From Sphingomonas sp. (GTDB taxonomy: Bacteria > Pseudomonadota > Alphaproteobacteria > Sphingomonadales > Sphingomonadaceae): a stretch of DNA of 64,000 bases. Below the pieces are notes generated by a model that was not told where the DNA came from, searched no databases, and saw nothing but the letters and a program-made list of their open reading frames with translations. Shown here piece by piece: positions 7,804 to 17,498 of the stretch; the stretch's first letter is position 1, and the number at the start of each line of letters is the position of its first letter. The stretch lies in NCBI GenBank assembly GCA_013816595.1, contig JACDEB010000002.1:1-64000 (forward strand). The letters are read 5' to 3'. The translations under genes were made by a program, and so were the position numbers.

Positions 7804-8742
7804 ATGCGCGCATTCATTTTTCCGGGGCAGGGCAGCCAGTCGGTGGGCATGGGGTCGGCCTTGGCGGAGGCCTGCAGGACCGCGCGCGACACCTTCGCCG
7901 AGGTCGACGAGGCGCTTGGCCAGAATTTGTTCAAGCTGATGCGCGACGGGCCGGACGAGGAGCTTCGGCTGACCGAAAATGCACAGCCGGGGATCATGGC
8001 CCATTCGCTGGCGGTGTTCCGCGCCTTGACCCGCGACGGCGGGGTCGAACTCAAGAAAGCCGCCAATTTCGTCGCCGGGCACAGCCTTGGCGAATATTCG
8101 GCGTTGTGCGCGGCGGGAACGTTCGATCTTTCGACCACGGCCAAGCTGCTGAAACTGCGCGGGCAGGCGATGCAGGCCGCGGTGCCGGTCGGCAAGGGCG
8201 CGATGGCCGCGCTGCTCGGCGCCGATATCGAGCTTGCGACGCGCATCGCCAACGCCGCTGCGGAAGGCGAAATCTGCACCGTCGCCAATGACAATGACCC
8301 CAGCCAGGTTGTGATTTCGGGCGATAAAGGCGCGATCGACCGGGCGGTTGAAATCGCCAAGGACATAGGGGCCAAGCGAGCGGTGCTGCTTCCGGTCAGC
8401 GCGCCGTTCCACTGTTCGCTGATGCAGCCGGCCGCAGAGGCGATGCAGGATGCGCTGAGCTATGTCGTTCTTGAACCGCCGGTTGTGCCATTGTTCGCCA
8501 ATGTCACCGCGGAGCCAACGACCGATCCCGATACGATCCGCAACCAGCTGGTCGAACAGGTCACCGCCATGGTCCGCTGGCGCGAAAGCGTCGCCAACAT
8601 GGCCGCCGCCGGGGTCGGGCAGTTCATTGAAGTGGGCGGCAAGGTGCTCGGTCCGATGGTCAAAAGGATCGCGCCCGACGCCGAGGTTTCAAGCTTGATT
8701 TCCATCGACGATATCGAGGCCATGGCGAAGGAGCTGCACTGA
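7804..8742 (+). CDS. fabD: malonyl-CoA:ACP transacylase
   Basis: This 312-residue protein has FPGQGSQSVGMG at the N-terminus (oxyanion motif), the nucleophile elbow GHSLGEYSA (Ser near residue 92), and the catalytic His in SAPFHCSLM (about residue 203). It loads malonyl groups onto acyl carrier protein at the start of type II fatty acid synthesis. The start at 7804 fits the homologous N-terminus; the upstream in-frame extension to 7702 does not. The stop TGA overlaps the fabG ATG (TGATG), so the two are coupled. Confidence 0.95.
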   Translation: MRAFIFPGQGSQSVGMGSALAEACRTARDTFAEVDEALGQNLFKLMRDGPDEELRLTENAQPGIMAHSLAVFRALTRDGGVELKKAANFVAGHSLGEYSALCAAGTFDLSTTAKLLKLRGQAMQAAVPVGKGAMAALLGADIELATRIANAAAEGEICTVANDNDPSQVVISGDKGAIDRAVEIAKDIGAKRAVLLPVSAPFHCSLMQPAAEAMQDALSYVVLEPPVVPLFANVTAEPTTDPDTIRNQLVEQVTAMVRWRESVANMAAAGVGQFIEVGGKVLGPMVKRIAPDAEVSSLISIDDIEAMAKELH

Positions 8743-9482
8743 TGTTCGATCTAACGGGAATGACGGCATTGGTGACCGGCGCCAGCGGCGGGCTTGGAAG
8801 CGCCATCGCCGCCGCGCTTGCCGAGCAGGGCGCTCGGCTGGCGGTGTCGGGCAGCAATGCCGACAAGCTCGAGGCGTTTCGCGGCGGGCTTGGCGCCGGC
8901 CATGTGGCGCTGCCGTGCAACCTGTCTGACGGTGCCGCGGTCGATCAACTGGTGCCGCAAGCGGTCGAGGCTTTGGGCGGCAAGCTCGATATCCTCATCA
9001 ACAACGCCGGGGTCACGCGCGACAATTTGCTGATGCGGATGAAGGACGAGGAATTCGCGGACGTCATCCGGATCAATCTCGAAGCCGCGTTCCGGCTGAT
9101 GCGGGCAGTGGCGAAACCGATGATGAAAGCGCGCTTCGGTCGGATCATTTCGGTAACCTCGGTCGTCGGCGTCACCGGCAATCCCGGCCAGGCCAATTAT
9201 GTCGCCTCCAAAGCGGGCCTGATGGGGATGACCAAATCGGTGGCGCAGGAGCTGGCGAGCCGCGGGATCACTGCCAATGCGGTCGCTCCGGGGTTCATGA
9301 ACTCGGCCATGACCGCCGCGCTCAACGACCACCAGCGCGCCGCGATCCTTGCGAAAATTCCGCTCGGCACGATGGGCGAAGGCGCGGATATCGGCGCGGC
9401 TTGCGTCTATCTGGCATCGAAGGAAGCCGGCTACGTCACCGGCCAGACTCTTCACGTCAATGGCGGAATGGCGATGCTGTAG
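8742..9482 (+). CDS. fabG: 3-oxoacyl-ACP reductase
   Basis: This 246-residue SDR enzyme has [12 protein letters not shown] (NADPH-binding glycine motif), NNAGVTRDN, and the catalytic tetrad around SVTSVVG and YVASKAG (Ser about 137, Tyr about 151, Lys about 155). It ends in [13 protein letters not shown], the typical FabG C-terminus. It performs the first reduction of the fatty acid elongation cycle. It is co-transcribed with fabD. The usual following acpP gene is not here; dnaK follows instead. Confidence 0.94.
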   Translation: MFDLTGMTALVTGASGGLGSAIAAALAEQGARLAVSGSNADKLEAFRGGLGAGHVALPCNLSDGAAVDQLVPQAVEALGGKLDILINNAGVTRDNLLMRMKDEEFADVIRINLEAAFRLMRAVAKPMMKARFGRIISVTSVVGVTGNPGQANYVASKAGLMGMTKSVAQELASRGITANAVAPGFMNSAMTAALNDHQRAAILAKIPLGTMGEGADIGAACVYLASKEAGYVTGQTLHVNGGMAML

Positions 9483-9517
9483 AGCGAAAAAACGCCAATT
9501 CAATTGCCTTTCGCGTC

Positions 9518-9545
9518 CTTGTAGTGGCTCCAACGCCCCCTATAT
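9518..9545 (+). promoter_or_regulatory. RpoH (sigma-32) type promoter of dnaK
   Basis: CTTG at 9518-9521 is followed by exactly 18 bases and then CTATAT at 9540-9545. This fits the alphaproteobacterial heat-shock consensus CTTG-N17/18-CYTATNT. It lies 71 bases before the dnaK start codon, in the fabG-dnaK gap. Confidence 0.7.
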
Positions 9546-9615
9546 CGCCTCCGAAATCAACACATTCCGACGGCTTTGCAAGCAGTTGGAACGGGGCATT
9601 AGAGAGGACGAATTT

Positions 9616-11562
<1,947 letters not shown>

Positions 11563-11571
11563 GACATGGCT

Positions 11572-11601
11572 GGCGCCGCTATCTCAGCAGGTAGCGGCGC
11601 C
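11572..11601 (+). other. perfect hairpin in the dnaK-dnaJ gap
   Basis: GGCGCCGCTA and TAGCGGCGCC form a perfect 10-bp stem around a 10-base loop. There is no U-tract, so it is not a classical terminator. It probably acts as an mRNA stabiliser or attenuator that lowers dnaJ relative to dnaK. Confidence 0.65.
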
Positions 11602-11631
11602 TTCCAGGTAAAGGCGTAACCGGGTCGAACC

Positions 11632-12759
11632 ATGGTCGAGCAGGACTTTTACGAACTGCTGGGGATTCAGCGCGGCGCCGATGACGCCGCGATCAAGGCA
11701 GCATATCGGACGATGGCCAAGGAATGCCATCCCGACCGCCATGGCGGCTGCGCCGACCAGGAAGCGCGGTTCAAAGCCATCAGCCACGCCTATGAGGTAC
11801 TCAAGGATTCGCAAAAGCGTGCCGCCTACGACCGCTTCGGCCCTGCCGCCTTTCAGAATGGCGGCGGCGGCGGCGCGGATCCCTTTGGCGGAGGGCAGGG
11901 CTTCGAAGGCTTTTCGGATATTTTCTCGTCGATTTTCGGCGAATTCATGGATCCGCGCGGACAGCGGCAGAACGCCGCGCGCGGGGCCGATTTGCGCTAC
12001 GATATCGAACTTAGCCTGGAAGACGCGTTCACCGGCATCGAAAAGACCGTGACCCTGGACGCGCTCGGCACTTGCACCGCATGCAAGGGCCGGGGCTGTG
12101 CCATAGCCGATCATTGCGCCGAAACCTGCGGCACCTGCGGCGGGGCCGGCAAGGTTCGCGCCCAGCAGGGCTTCTTCGTGGTCGAGCGCGGCTGCCCGAC
12201 CTGTCGCGGCAGCGGCCAGGTGATTTCCGACCCGTGCGCCAATTGCGGCGGCGAAGGCCGCGCCCTCAACCAGCGAAAATTGTCGGTCAACATCCCCGCC
12301 GGAGTCGACGAAGGCACCCGCATCCGCGTTGCCGGCGAAGGCGAAGCGGGGATTCGCGGGGCATCAAGCGGCGACCTTTATCTGTTCGTCCACATGAAGC
12401 GGCACATTATTTACGAGCGCGAGGGCACCAGCCTCATCGCTGAATGCCCGATCAGTTTCACGACTGCAGCGTTGGGCGGGTCGATCGAGCTTCCCGGGAT
12501 CGACGGTAAATCGGTCGAAATCAAGATTCCCGCCGGGCTTCAATCGGGCGAGCAATTGCGCCATCGCGGTTCGGGCATGAGCGTGCTCAACGGTCGTGGC
12601 CGTGGCGATTTGGTCGCCCGGATGCTGGTCGAAACGCCGACGAAACTGTCGAAGGAGCAAAAGGGAATTCTCGAGCAGTTTCGCGCTGTCGAAACGGGCG
12701 ACGAATGCCCGGCGAGCAAGGGCTTCTTCAGCCGCATCCGCGACATATTAGGCGCCTGA
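11632..12759 (+). CDS. dnaJ: molecular chaperone DnaJ (Hsp40)
   Basis: This 375-residue protein has the J-domain [14 protein letters not shown]...CHPDRH (HPD at about residues 34-36), a Gly/Phe-rich linker (about 76-90), and the cysteine-rich zinc domain with four CxxCxGxG repeats: [24 protein letters not shown] and CANCGGEG (about 145-215). The C-terminal substrate-binding domains follow. It stimulates the ATPase of DnaK and delivers clients. It follows dnaK by 69 bases with a hairpin between. The family often has EHGG-type variation after HPDRH; here it is HGGCADQEA. Confidence 0.97.
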   Translation: MVEQDFYELLGIQRGADDAAIKAAYRTMAKECHPDRHGGCADQEARFKAISHAYEVLKDSQKRAAYDRFGPAAFQNGGGGGADPFGGGQGFEGFSDIFSSIFGEFMDPRGQRQNAARGADLRYDIELSLEDAFTGIEKTVTLDALGTCTACKGRGCAIADHCAETCGTCGGAGKVRAQQGFFVVERGCPTCRGSGQVISDPCANCGGEGRALNQRKLSVNIPAGVDEGTRIRVAGEGEAGIRGASSGDLYLFVHMKRHIIYEREGTSLIAECPISFTTAALGGSIELPGIDGKSVEIKIPAGLQSGEQLRHRGSGMSVLNGRGRGDLVARMLVETPTKLSKEQKGILEQFRAVETGDECPASKGFFSRIRDILGA

Positions 12760-13587
12760 ACGCCCCACGCGCAGTTCGACGACAATGATTTGGAGCGCGA
12801 GGATGCGGGCGAACAGGCGGGCAATGCTTCGCCGTTCCACGCTGACGTGGCGCGGGGAATGATGGAGGCAGCAGACTGCCCCCCAGGACTCTGCTCCGTT
12901 GGCGAGCGGGAGGATCATGGCCGCTTTGGCGCCGCTTTCCGCGAGCCATATGCGTTCTTCGGTCGCGGGCTCGCGCAGGACTGATCGTGGCGTGTTGATC
13001 TGGTGGTCGAGGTCGAATTGAAGGGCAACCGCGGCTGAATTCAGGTCGACCACCATGAAATCATCGAAACCCGGTGCCAAGGCCGGCGGGCTCAGCGCCG
13101 TTCGGGCGGAAAATGCCTTCAATCCCGTCCTGGTCCAGATCGACACTTGATCGAACCCGGTCAGCGCCCGGGTCTGCCGCGCTGCCTGCTCGTTTAACCG
13201 GGTGACATCATCGCCATCGTCGATCCGCGCCAGCATTCCTTCGATGACCCCGACCGAATCGCCGAATCCGTGCCTGCCGGAGCGTTCGGCGTCGATCCCG
13301 AAACCATCATCATTCCGCCGGATCGACAAGTCGAAGGGCGTGCCGCCATCGACCAGGGCGATCTGGAAAAGATGCTCGGTCGTGCCGGCGCCCGGAAGCA
13401 GCGTCATGCGGTTGCGGATGTCGTGGATCGCAGTTTCCGAAAACAGGTCCGTGACGGGGCGCCCGAGGATCGAGTTCGCGGACGCCGGGAGGAAGTCGCC
13501 GACATTGGCGGAGACCGCGCTCACTCGCCAATCGCTCGACAGGCCGAGATGGAATCCAATCGGCTGAATCGTCGGCGCTTCGGCCAT
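12748..13587 (-). CDS. short bacteriophytochrome-like PAS-GAF protein
   Basis: This 279-residue protein resembles the N-terminal half of bacteriophytochromes. A PAS-2-like domain begins at APTIQPIGFHLGL and includes ILGRPVTDLFSE (about residues 40-52). A GAF domain follows from about residue 136 (RALTGFDQVSIW) and ends with SWGAVCCLHHSPRHVSVERR (about 240-259), matching the phytochrome WGLIACHHxSPRxV block. The usual N-terminal biliverdin-attaching Cys, the PASDIP segment of the GAF domain, the PHY domain and the kinase are all missing. It starts 6 bases after the purB stop codon and is likely co-transcribed. A signalling or heme/bilin-independent role is possible; chromophore binding is doubtful. 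Confidence 0.65.
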   Translation of the reverse strand: MAEAPTIQPIGFHLGLSSDWRVSAVSANVGDFLPASANSILGRPVTDLFSETAIHDIRNRMTLLPGAGTTEHLFQIALVDGGTPFDLSIRRNDDGFGIDAERSGRHGFGDSVGVIEGMLARIDDGDDVTRLNEQAARQTRALTGFDQVSIWTRTGLKAFSARTALSPPALAPGFDDFMVVDLNSAAVALQFDLDHQINTPRSVLREPATEERIWLAESGAKAAMILPLANGAESWGAVCCLHHSPRHVSVERRSIARLFARILALQIIVVELRVGRSGA

Positions 13588-13593
13588 GACCTG

Positions 13594-14919
13594 TTATTCT
13601 TCCTGGCCGAACACGCGCCCAAAAATCGTGTCGACATGTTTGAAATGATAATCGAGATCGAACAGCCCATCGAGCTCGGCCGCGGGCAATTTCGCGGTCA
13701 CTTCGGGGTCGGCCTTGAGCAGATCGAGCAGCGACAACTGCCCGTCGCTTTCCCACACCTTCATCGCATTGCGCTGGACAAGGGCGTAGCTGTCTTCGCG
13801 GTTCATTCCGGCCTGGGTCAGCGCCAGAAGCACGCGCTGCGAATGGATCAGCCCGCCCATTCGATCGAGGTTCTTTTGCATCCGTTCGGGGTAGACGAGC
13901 AATTTGTCGATGACATTGGTCAGCCGGGCGAGCGCGAAATCGAGCGTGATCGTGGCGTCCGGCCCGATGAACCGCTCGACCGAGGAATGCGAGATGTCGC
14001 GCTCGTGCCACAAGGCGACATTCTCCAGCGCCGGAAGCGCTGCCGAACGGACGACCCGGGCTAGGCCGGTAAGGTTTTCGGTCAGCACCGGATTGCGCTT
14101 GTGCGGCATCGCCGAACTGCCCTTCTGCCCGGGCGCGAAATATTCCTCGGCCTCAAGCACCTCGGTGCGCTGGAGATGGCGGATTTCGACCGCCAGCCGC
14201 TCGATCGAACTGGCAATGACGCCGAGCGTCGCGAAGAACATCGCGTGGCGGTCGCGCGGGATGATCTGGGTCGAGACCGGCTCGGCGGACAGACCGAGTT
14301 CCTTGGCGATATGCGCTTCGACCGACGGCGGGACATTGGCGAAGGTCCCGATCGCACCCGAAATCGCGCAGGTGGCGATGTCGTCGCGCGCTGCCACCAG
14401 CCGGGCGCGATTGCGGGCGAATTCGGCATAAGCCTGGGCCAGTTTCAGACCGAAGGTGGTCGGCTCCGCGTGAATGCCGTGGCTTCGGCCCATGGTCGGG
14501 GTCAGTTTATGCTCGATCGCCCGCCGCTTGAGCACAACGAGCAAAGCGTCGAGATCGTCGGTCAGAAGTTCCGCGGACTGCTTCAACTGCACCGCCAGCG
14601 CCGTGTCGAGCACGTCGGAACTGGTCATGCCCTGGTGGAGCCAGCGCCGCTCGGGGCCCAATTTCTCCCCGGCCCAGGTGAGGAAGGCGATCACGTCATG
14701 CTTGGTCACCGCCTCGATGGCGTCGATCGCGGGGACGTCGATGTCGCCCAGCGCATTGGCGTCATAGGCCTTGCGGATGGTCGCTGCGTCGGCCGCGGGG
14801 ATCATCCCGATCGCGCCCATCGCTTCAGCCGCGAAGACTTCGATCTGCCACCAGATGCGGTAACGGTTTTCGGCCGACCAGATCGTCGTCATTTCCGGGC
14901 GGGAATAGCGGGGGACCAT
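13594..14919 (-). CDS. purB: adenylosuccinate lyase
   Basis: This 441-residue protein begins MVPRYSRPEMTTIWS and carries the superfamily signature GSSAMPHKRNP (about residues 268-278). It also has the active-site regions TSSDVLDTALAVQL and GRSHGIHAEPTTFG (with the catalytic His). It catalyses two steps of purine synthesis, releasing fumarate from SAICAR and from adenylosuccinate. Start 14919 matches the family; the in-frame extension to 14994 does not. No clear Shine-Dalgarno is visible. A phytochrome-like gene follows directly. Confidence 0.96.
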   Translation of the reverse strand: MVPRYSRPEMTTIWSAENRYRIWWQIEVFAAEAMGAIGMIPAADAATIRKAYDANALGDIDVPAIDAIEAVTKHDVIAFLTWAGEKLGPERRWLHQGMTSSDVLDTALAVQLKQSAELLTDDLDALLVVLKRRAIEHKLTPTMGRSHGIHAEPTTFGLKLAQAYAEFARNRARLVAARDDIATCAISGAIGTFANVPPSVEAHIAKELGLSAEPVSTQIIPRDRHAMFFATLGVIASSIERLAVEIRHLQRTEVLEAEEYFAPGQKGSSAMPHKRNPVLTENLTGLARVVRSAALPALENVALWHERDISHSSVERFIGPDATITLDFALARLTNVIDKLLVYPERMQKNLDRMGGLIHSQRVLLALTQAGMNREDSYALVQRNAMKVWESDGQLSLLDLLKADPEVTAKLPAAELDGLFDLDYHFKHVDTIFGRVFGQEE

Positions 14920-15116
14920 GGGGAGGGCGGCTAGCAGGGGCTGCTCGAGGGTGCAAATCCGCCCATCGCAATTTGTCCTAGTCGACAAAGGCACCTTGTG
15001 CGTACGCTCGGACCAGGTCGAATAAGATTAGAAAATGGTTTGTCGAAAGTGAATTTCTGCTATTAACCGACTCGCCGAATCGATCGAACGAATGTTCGAA
15101 GCGAAAAGGCATCCCC

Positions 15117-15353
15117 ATGAAAGACGTGGCCAACAAGGGTATTTCATTCGAGCTTGACGAACGTCAGGTCGAGGCGCTCAGGACAATCGCGGGTGGGCGA
15201 GCCGTGCGTTTAAGCGGAAAGCTCCGCGGTTCACGCCTCAATATCGAATTTATTGCCTGCAATTCGCCCTTTTCATCCTGTAATTCGGCTTTTTCTTCGT
15301 GCAATTCCGCGTTCTCATCCTGTAATTCGACATTCGCGTCGAAAGCGGAATAG
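15117..15353 (+). CDS. small protein with C-terminal cysteine heptad repeats (unknown function)
   Basis: This 78-residue protein has a leader-like N-terminal part (FELDERQVEALRTIAGGRAVRLSGK, then NIEFIA), then four consecutive heptads of the form C-N-S-x-F-[SA]-S and a short tail SKAE. The heptads are encoded by four 21-bp DNA repeats, and the Cys codons alternate TGC/TGT. AAAAGG lies 8 bases before the ATG. The layout (leader plus repeated core) resembles a ribosomally made precursor peptide or a metal-binding repeat, but no known family is recognised. The next gene downstream is a broken ferritin-like enzyme. The reverse strand of the repeat would encode a coiled coil, which I consider the less likely reading. 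Confidence 0.55.
   Translation: MKDVANKGISFELDERQVEALRTIAGGRAVRLSGKLRGSRLNIEFIACNSPFSSCNSAFSSCNSAFSSCNSTFASKAE
15258..15341 (+). repeat. four 21-bp tandem repeats encoding CNSxFxS heptads
   Basis: The units start at 15258, 15279, 15300 and 15321, and each begins TGCAATTC or TGTAATTC. Units 1 and 3 resemble each other more than 2 and 4, which hints at an earlier duplication of a 42-bp pair. Confidence 0.85.
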
Positions 15354-15437
15354 CTCACCCTAAACCCATCATCCTCGCCATTGCGCTTCGGCGCTAGGTG
15401 TGGGGTGACTTGACTCGATAGGGAAGGCAAAAGGGCC

Positions 15438-16181
15438 ATGAACGCAGTGATGGAGGTCGTTCGCGATCGATTGCCGAGTCTTGAAACTGAATGCCCCATG
15501 TATTGGTCCGCATTCGGACAGGCGTGGCTTGCTCATCCGCCTCCCTACGGGGAGGCTTGGTATGGCGACCTTTTCCGCGAAAAGGCGATTGATTTAGAAT
15601 GGCTGGCCGGGATCATAGCACTTAATTCGCGAAAAGAAGCGGACGGTGCCCGCCAGCTATGGGCTTTTGCCTGACGAATAAGCGATGACGTTATTCGACC
15701 CCAGGTTCGGCAGCATGCCATCGACGAGGCGCGTCACGCCGCTTTTTACATAGCAATGCTGGAACTAATGTTTCCGGGCGCATTTGCGGCGCAGGATTTG
15801 GCTCGTCTGCGATCAAATGTCCCGCGATTCGATCGCGAAAACGACAGTTTGGACGCAGATCGTCTGGCTTCAACCGATGCAATCATCGACGAAACCGTTC
15901 AAATGAACATTGGAGAGGTGCGAACCCTCATCAACCAGGTGCTAATGCGACCGTTTGTCGCCTACCTGACGCCCGACGAAAACCGGCAACGCGCATTGAA
16001 ATTGATCGATGGACTTGGCGATGATGAGGCGGTGCATATTGAATATACAGCCCGTCTGATCGAAGGGTTCGGTAATCGCGACAGGGTAGCTCATTTTGCC
16101 GCGCTTCGCCTCGAAGAATTCAATGGGATTACCCGGAGAGAAGTGGGATCGGCCGAAGGAGTTCGCGAAGTTTTCGCGTAG
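15438..16181 (+). pseudogene. ferritin-like diiron protein interrupted by an in-frame TGA
   Basis: A single reading frame runs from ATG 15438 to TAG 16181 and would encode about 247 residues, but a TGA at 15672-15674 splits it. The upstream part ends ADGARQLWAFA; the frame then continues RISDDVIRPQVRQHAIDEARH without a shift. Two ExxH motifs (EARH just after the stop, EAVH in GDDEAVHIEYT at about residue 197) and flanking Glu-bearing helices (DLEWLAG, IDETVQM) fit a four-helix ferritin-like diiron oxidase, loosely of the AurF type. The substrate is unknown. Its position behind the cysteine-repeat gene suggests a functional link. Nonsense mutation is the simplest reading; recoding or sequence error are alternatives. 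Confidence 0.6.
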
Positions 16182-16192
16182 TGCGATGCGGA

Positions 16193-16675
16193 ATGGAAAT
16201 TTATGAGCTGCTCGCACGATACAATCGCGCGTTCAACGCCCGCCTTCGCGACATATTCGATTCCCACCCCCGCGCGGCCTCAGACGTCATCTTGATCCAG
16301 CTCAATCATGTGGCGGTGATGGACATTGTCTGGATCGCTCGTCTGAGTGGATCGCCCGATGCGCGTTCCGAAAGCTCTATGGAAGCGATCTTGTTTGAGT
16401 GAGCGGAAACATGGTGGGTCGCCCGCGATGACCTCGATTGCCGCATTGATACCATAGTAAGCGACGCTTCGAGCAACCCTTGCGAGGCGGAGCGCGCGAT
16501 CGAATTCGTGAGCAAGGCCGACGGCGTCAAAGTGACGTGCCGGTGGGACCATGCGCTCGTCCATCTGTTCAATCATCAATCACTGCATCGAGGCGAAATC
16601 CTGCGATTGCTGAGCGATCAGGTCATTGCATTTGGTAATTCCGACCTGCTCCCGTTCATTGTGCGTGCGGCCTGA
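16193..16675 (+). pseudogene. DinB-family (YfiT-like) protein interrupted by an in-frame TGA
   Basis: The frame starts MEIYELLARYNRAFNARL and shows DinB features: QLNHVAVMDIVWIARLSG, then, after a TGA at 16400-16402, VHLFNHQSLHRGEILRLL, which is the family's metal-binding HxxxH...H block. The frame is the same on both sides of the TGA, and the complete product would be about 160 residues, the normal length. DinB-like proteins are metal-dependent transferases, often thiol-linked. It begins 11 bases after the ferritin-like frame, so the two were probably one operon. Only a nonsense change separates it from an intact gene. Confidence 0.65.
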
Positions 16676-16685
16676 TCTTTCAGTC

Positions 16686-17383
16686 TTAAATCAACCCGCT
16701 CGCTTTCATGCTCGTCCGCCCGCTCGCGCCGACGATCACATGGTCGTGAACCGCGATCTTCATATGCCGGCCCGCATCGACCAGGTCGCGGTCAGGCGGA
16801 TGTCCTGGCTCGACGGGCTGGGATCGCCGCTGGGGTGGTTGTGGACGATGATCAGCGCGGTCGCTCCGAGCACGATGGCGCGGGCGATGACTTCGCGGAC
16901 GTGGACCGAGGCTTCGTCGACGCTGCCCTGCCACAGGGCTTCGTTGGCGATCAGCATGTTCTTGGCGTTGAGGAACAGGATCCGCACTTCCTCGACCCGC
17001 GCATGGGCCATTGCGGCGTGGAGATAATCGCCAAGTGCATCCCAGCTGGCGAGGATCGGTCGCTGTTCGATGCGCGTTTCGAGCAGTCGCAGCGCGGTTG
17101 CCTGGGCGATCTTAAGCGCCGCCACTGTCGCTTCGCTAAGGCCGTCGCGGGCAAGGGTCTGCGGGCTCGCCGACAATAAGGGACCGATGCCGCCGAAATC
17201 GTGGAGCAGACGCTTGGCCAAAGGTTTGGTGTCGACCCGCGGGATGGTCAGCGCGAGCAGATATTCGAGCAGCTCATAATCGTGAAAGCCTTCGGGGCCG
17301 CCCTCGAGCAGGCGCTGGCGAAGTCGCGCGCGATGACCGCCCGATCCGATTGCTTCAGTTTTGTTCGGAGCATGCCCGTGCAC
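16686..17383 (-). pseudogene. radC: RadC/JAB-domain DNA repair family gene with a frameshift
   Basis: The protein starts VHGHAPNKTEAIG after AAAGGGG (GTG 17383; an ATG at 17419 is possible). It has the helix-hairpin-helix region (RARLRQRLLEGG...GIGPLLSASPQTL) and the JAB metal motif HNHPSGDPSPS. The frame then runs into a TGA at 16760 after LTATWSMRAGI. Reading one base over gives DRDLVDAGRHMKIAVHDHVIVGASG and ends KASGLI, exactly the normal RadC C-terminus. The change lies near 16795 and equals loss of one base in DIRLTRDLVDAG. About 219 residues remain intact, so partial activity cannot be excluded. An assembly indel is also possible. Confidence 0.75.
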
Positions 17384-17498
17384 GCCGCCCCTTTCGCGAC
17401 ATTTCCGAGCGCTGAGCACTAGACCATATTAGCTTTGTCATGTGAAGGGTCGTGGCGTTGCTGGAACGGTGGCGCGTGGCGAGGGTTTGAAGACTTCG

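Noticed and set aside
15164-15499. A minus-strand frame whose middle reads as a perfect leucine-type coiled coil (ELQDENAEL and similar)
   Set aside because: It is the reverse of the 21-bp repeats, its two flanks look non-coding, and the plus frame has a better ribosome-binding site and a more protein-like N-terminus. I keep it only as an alternative reading.
15672-15674. TGA as a selenocysteine codon
   Set aside because: No selenocysteine-family context (the position before the DEARH helix is not a redox Cys in ferritin-like proteins) and no evident SECIS-like hairpin was noticed directly after it.
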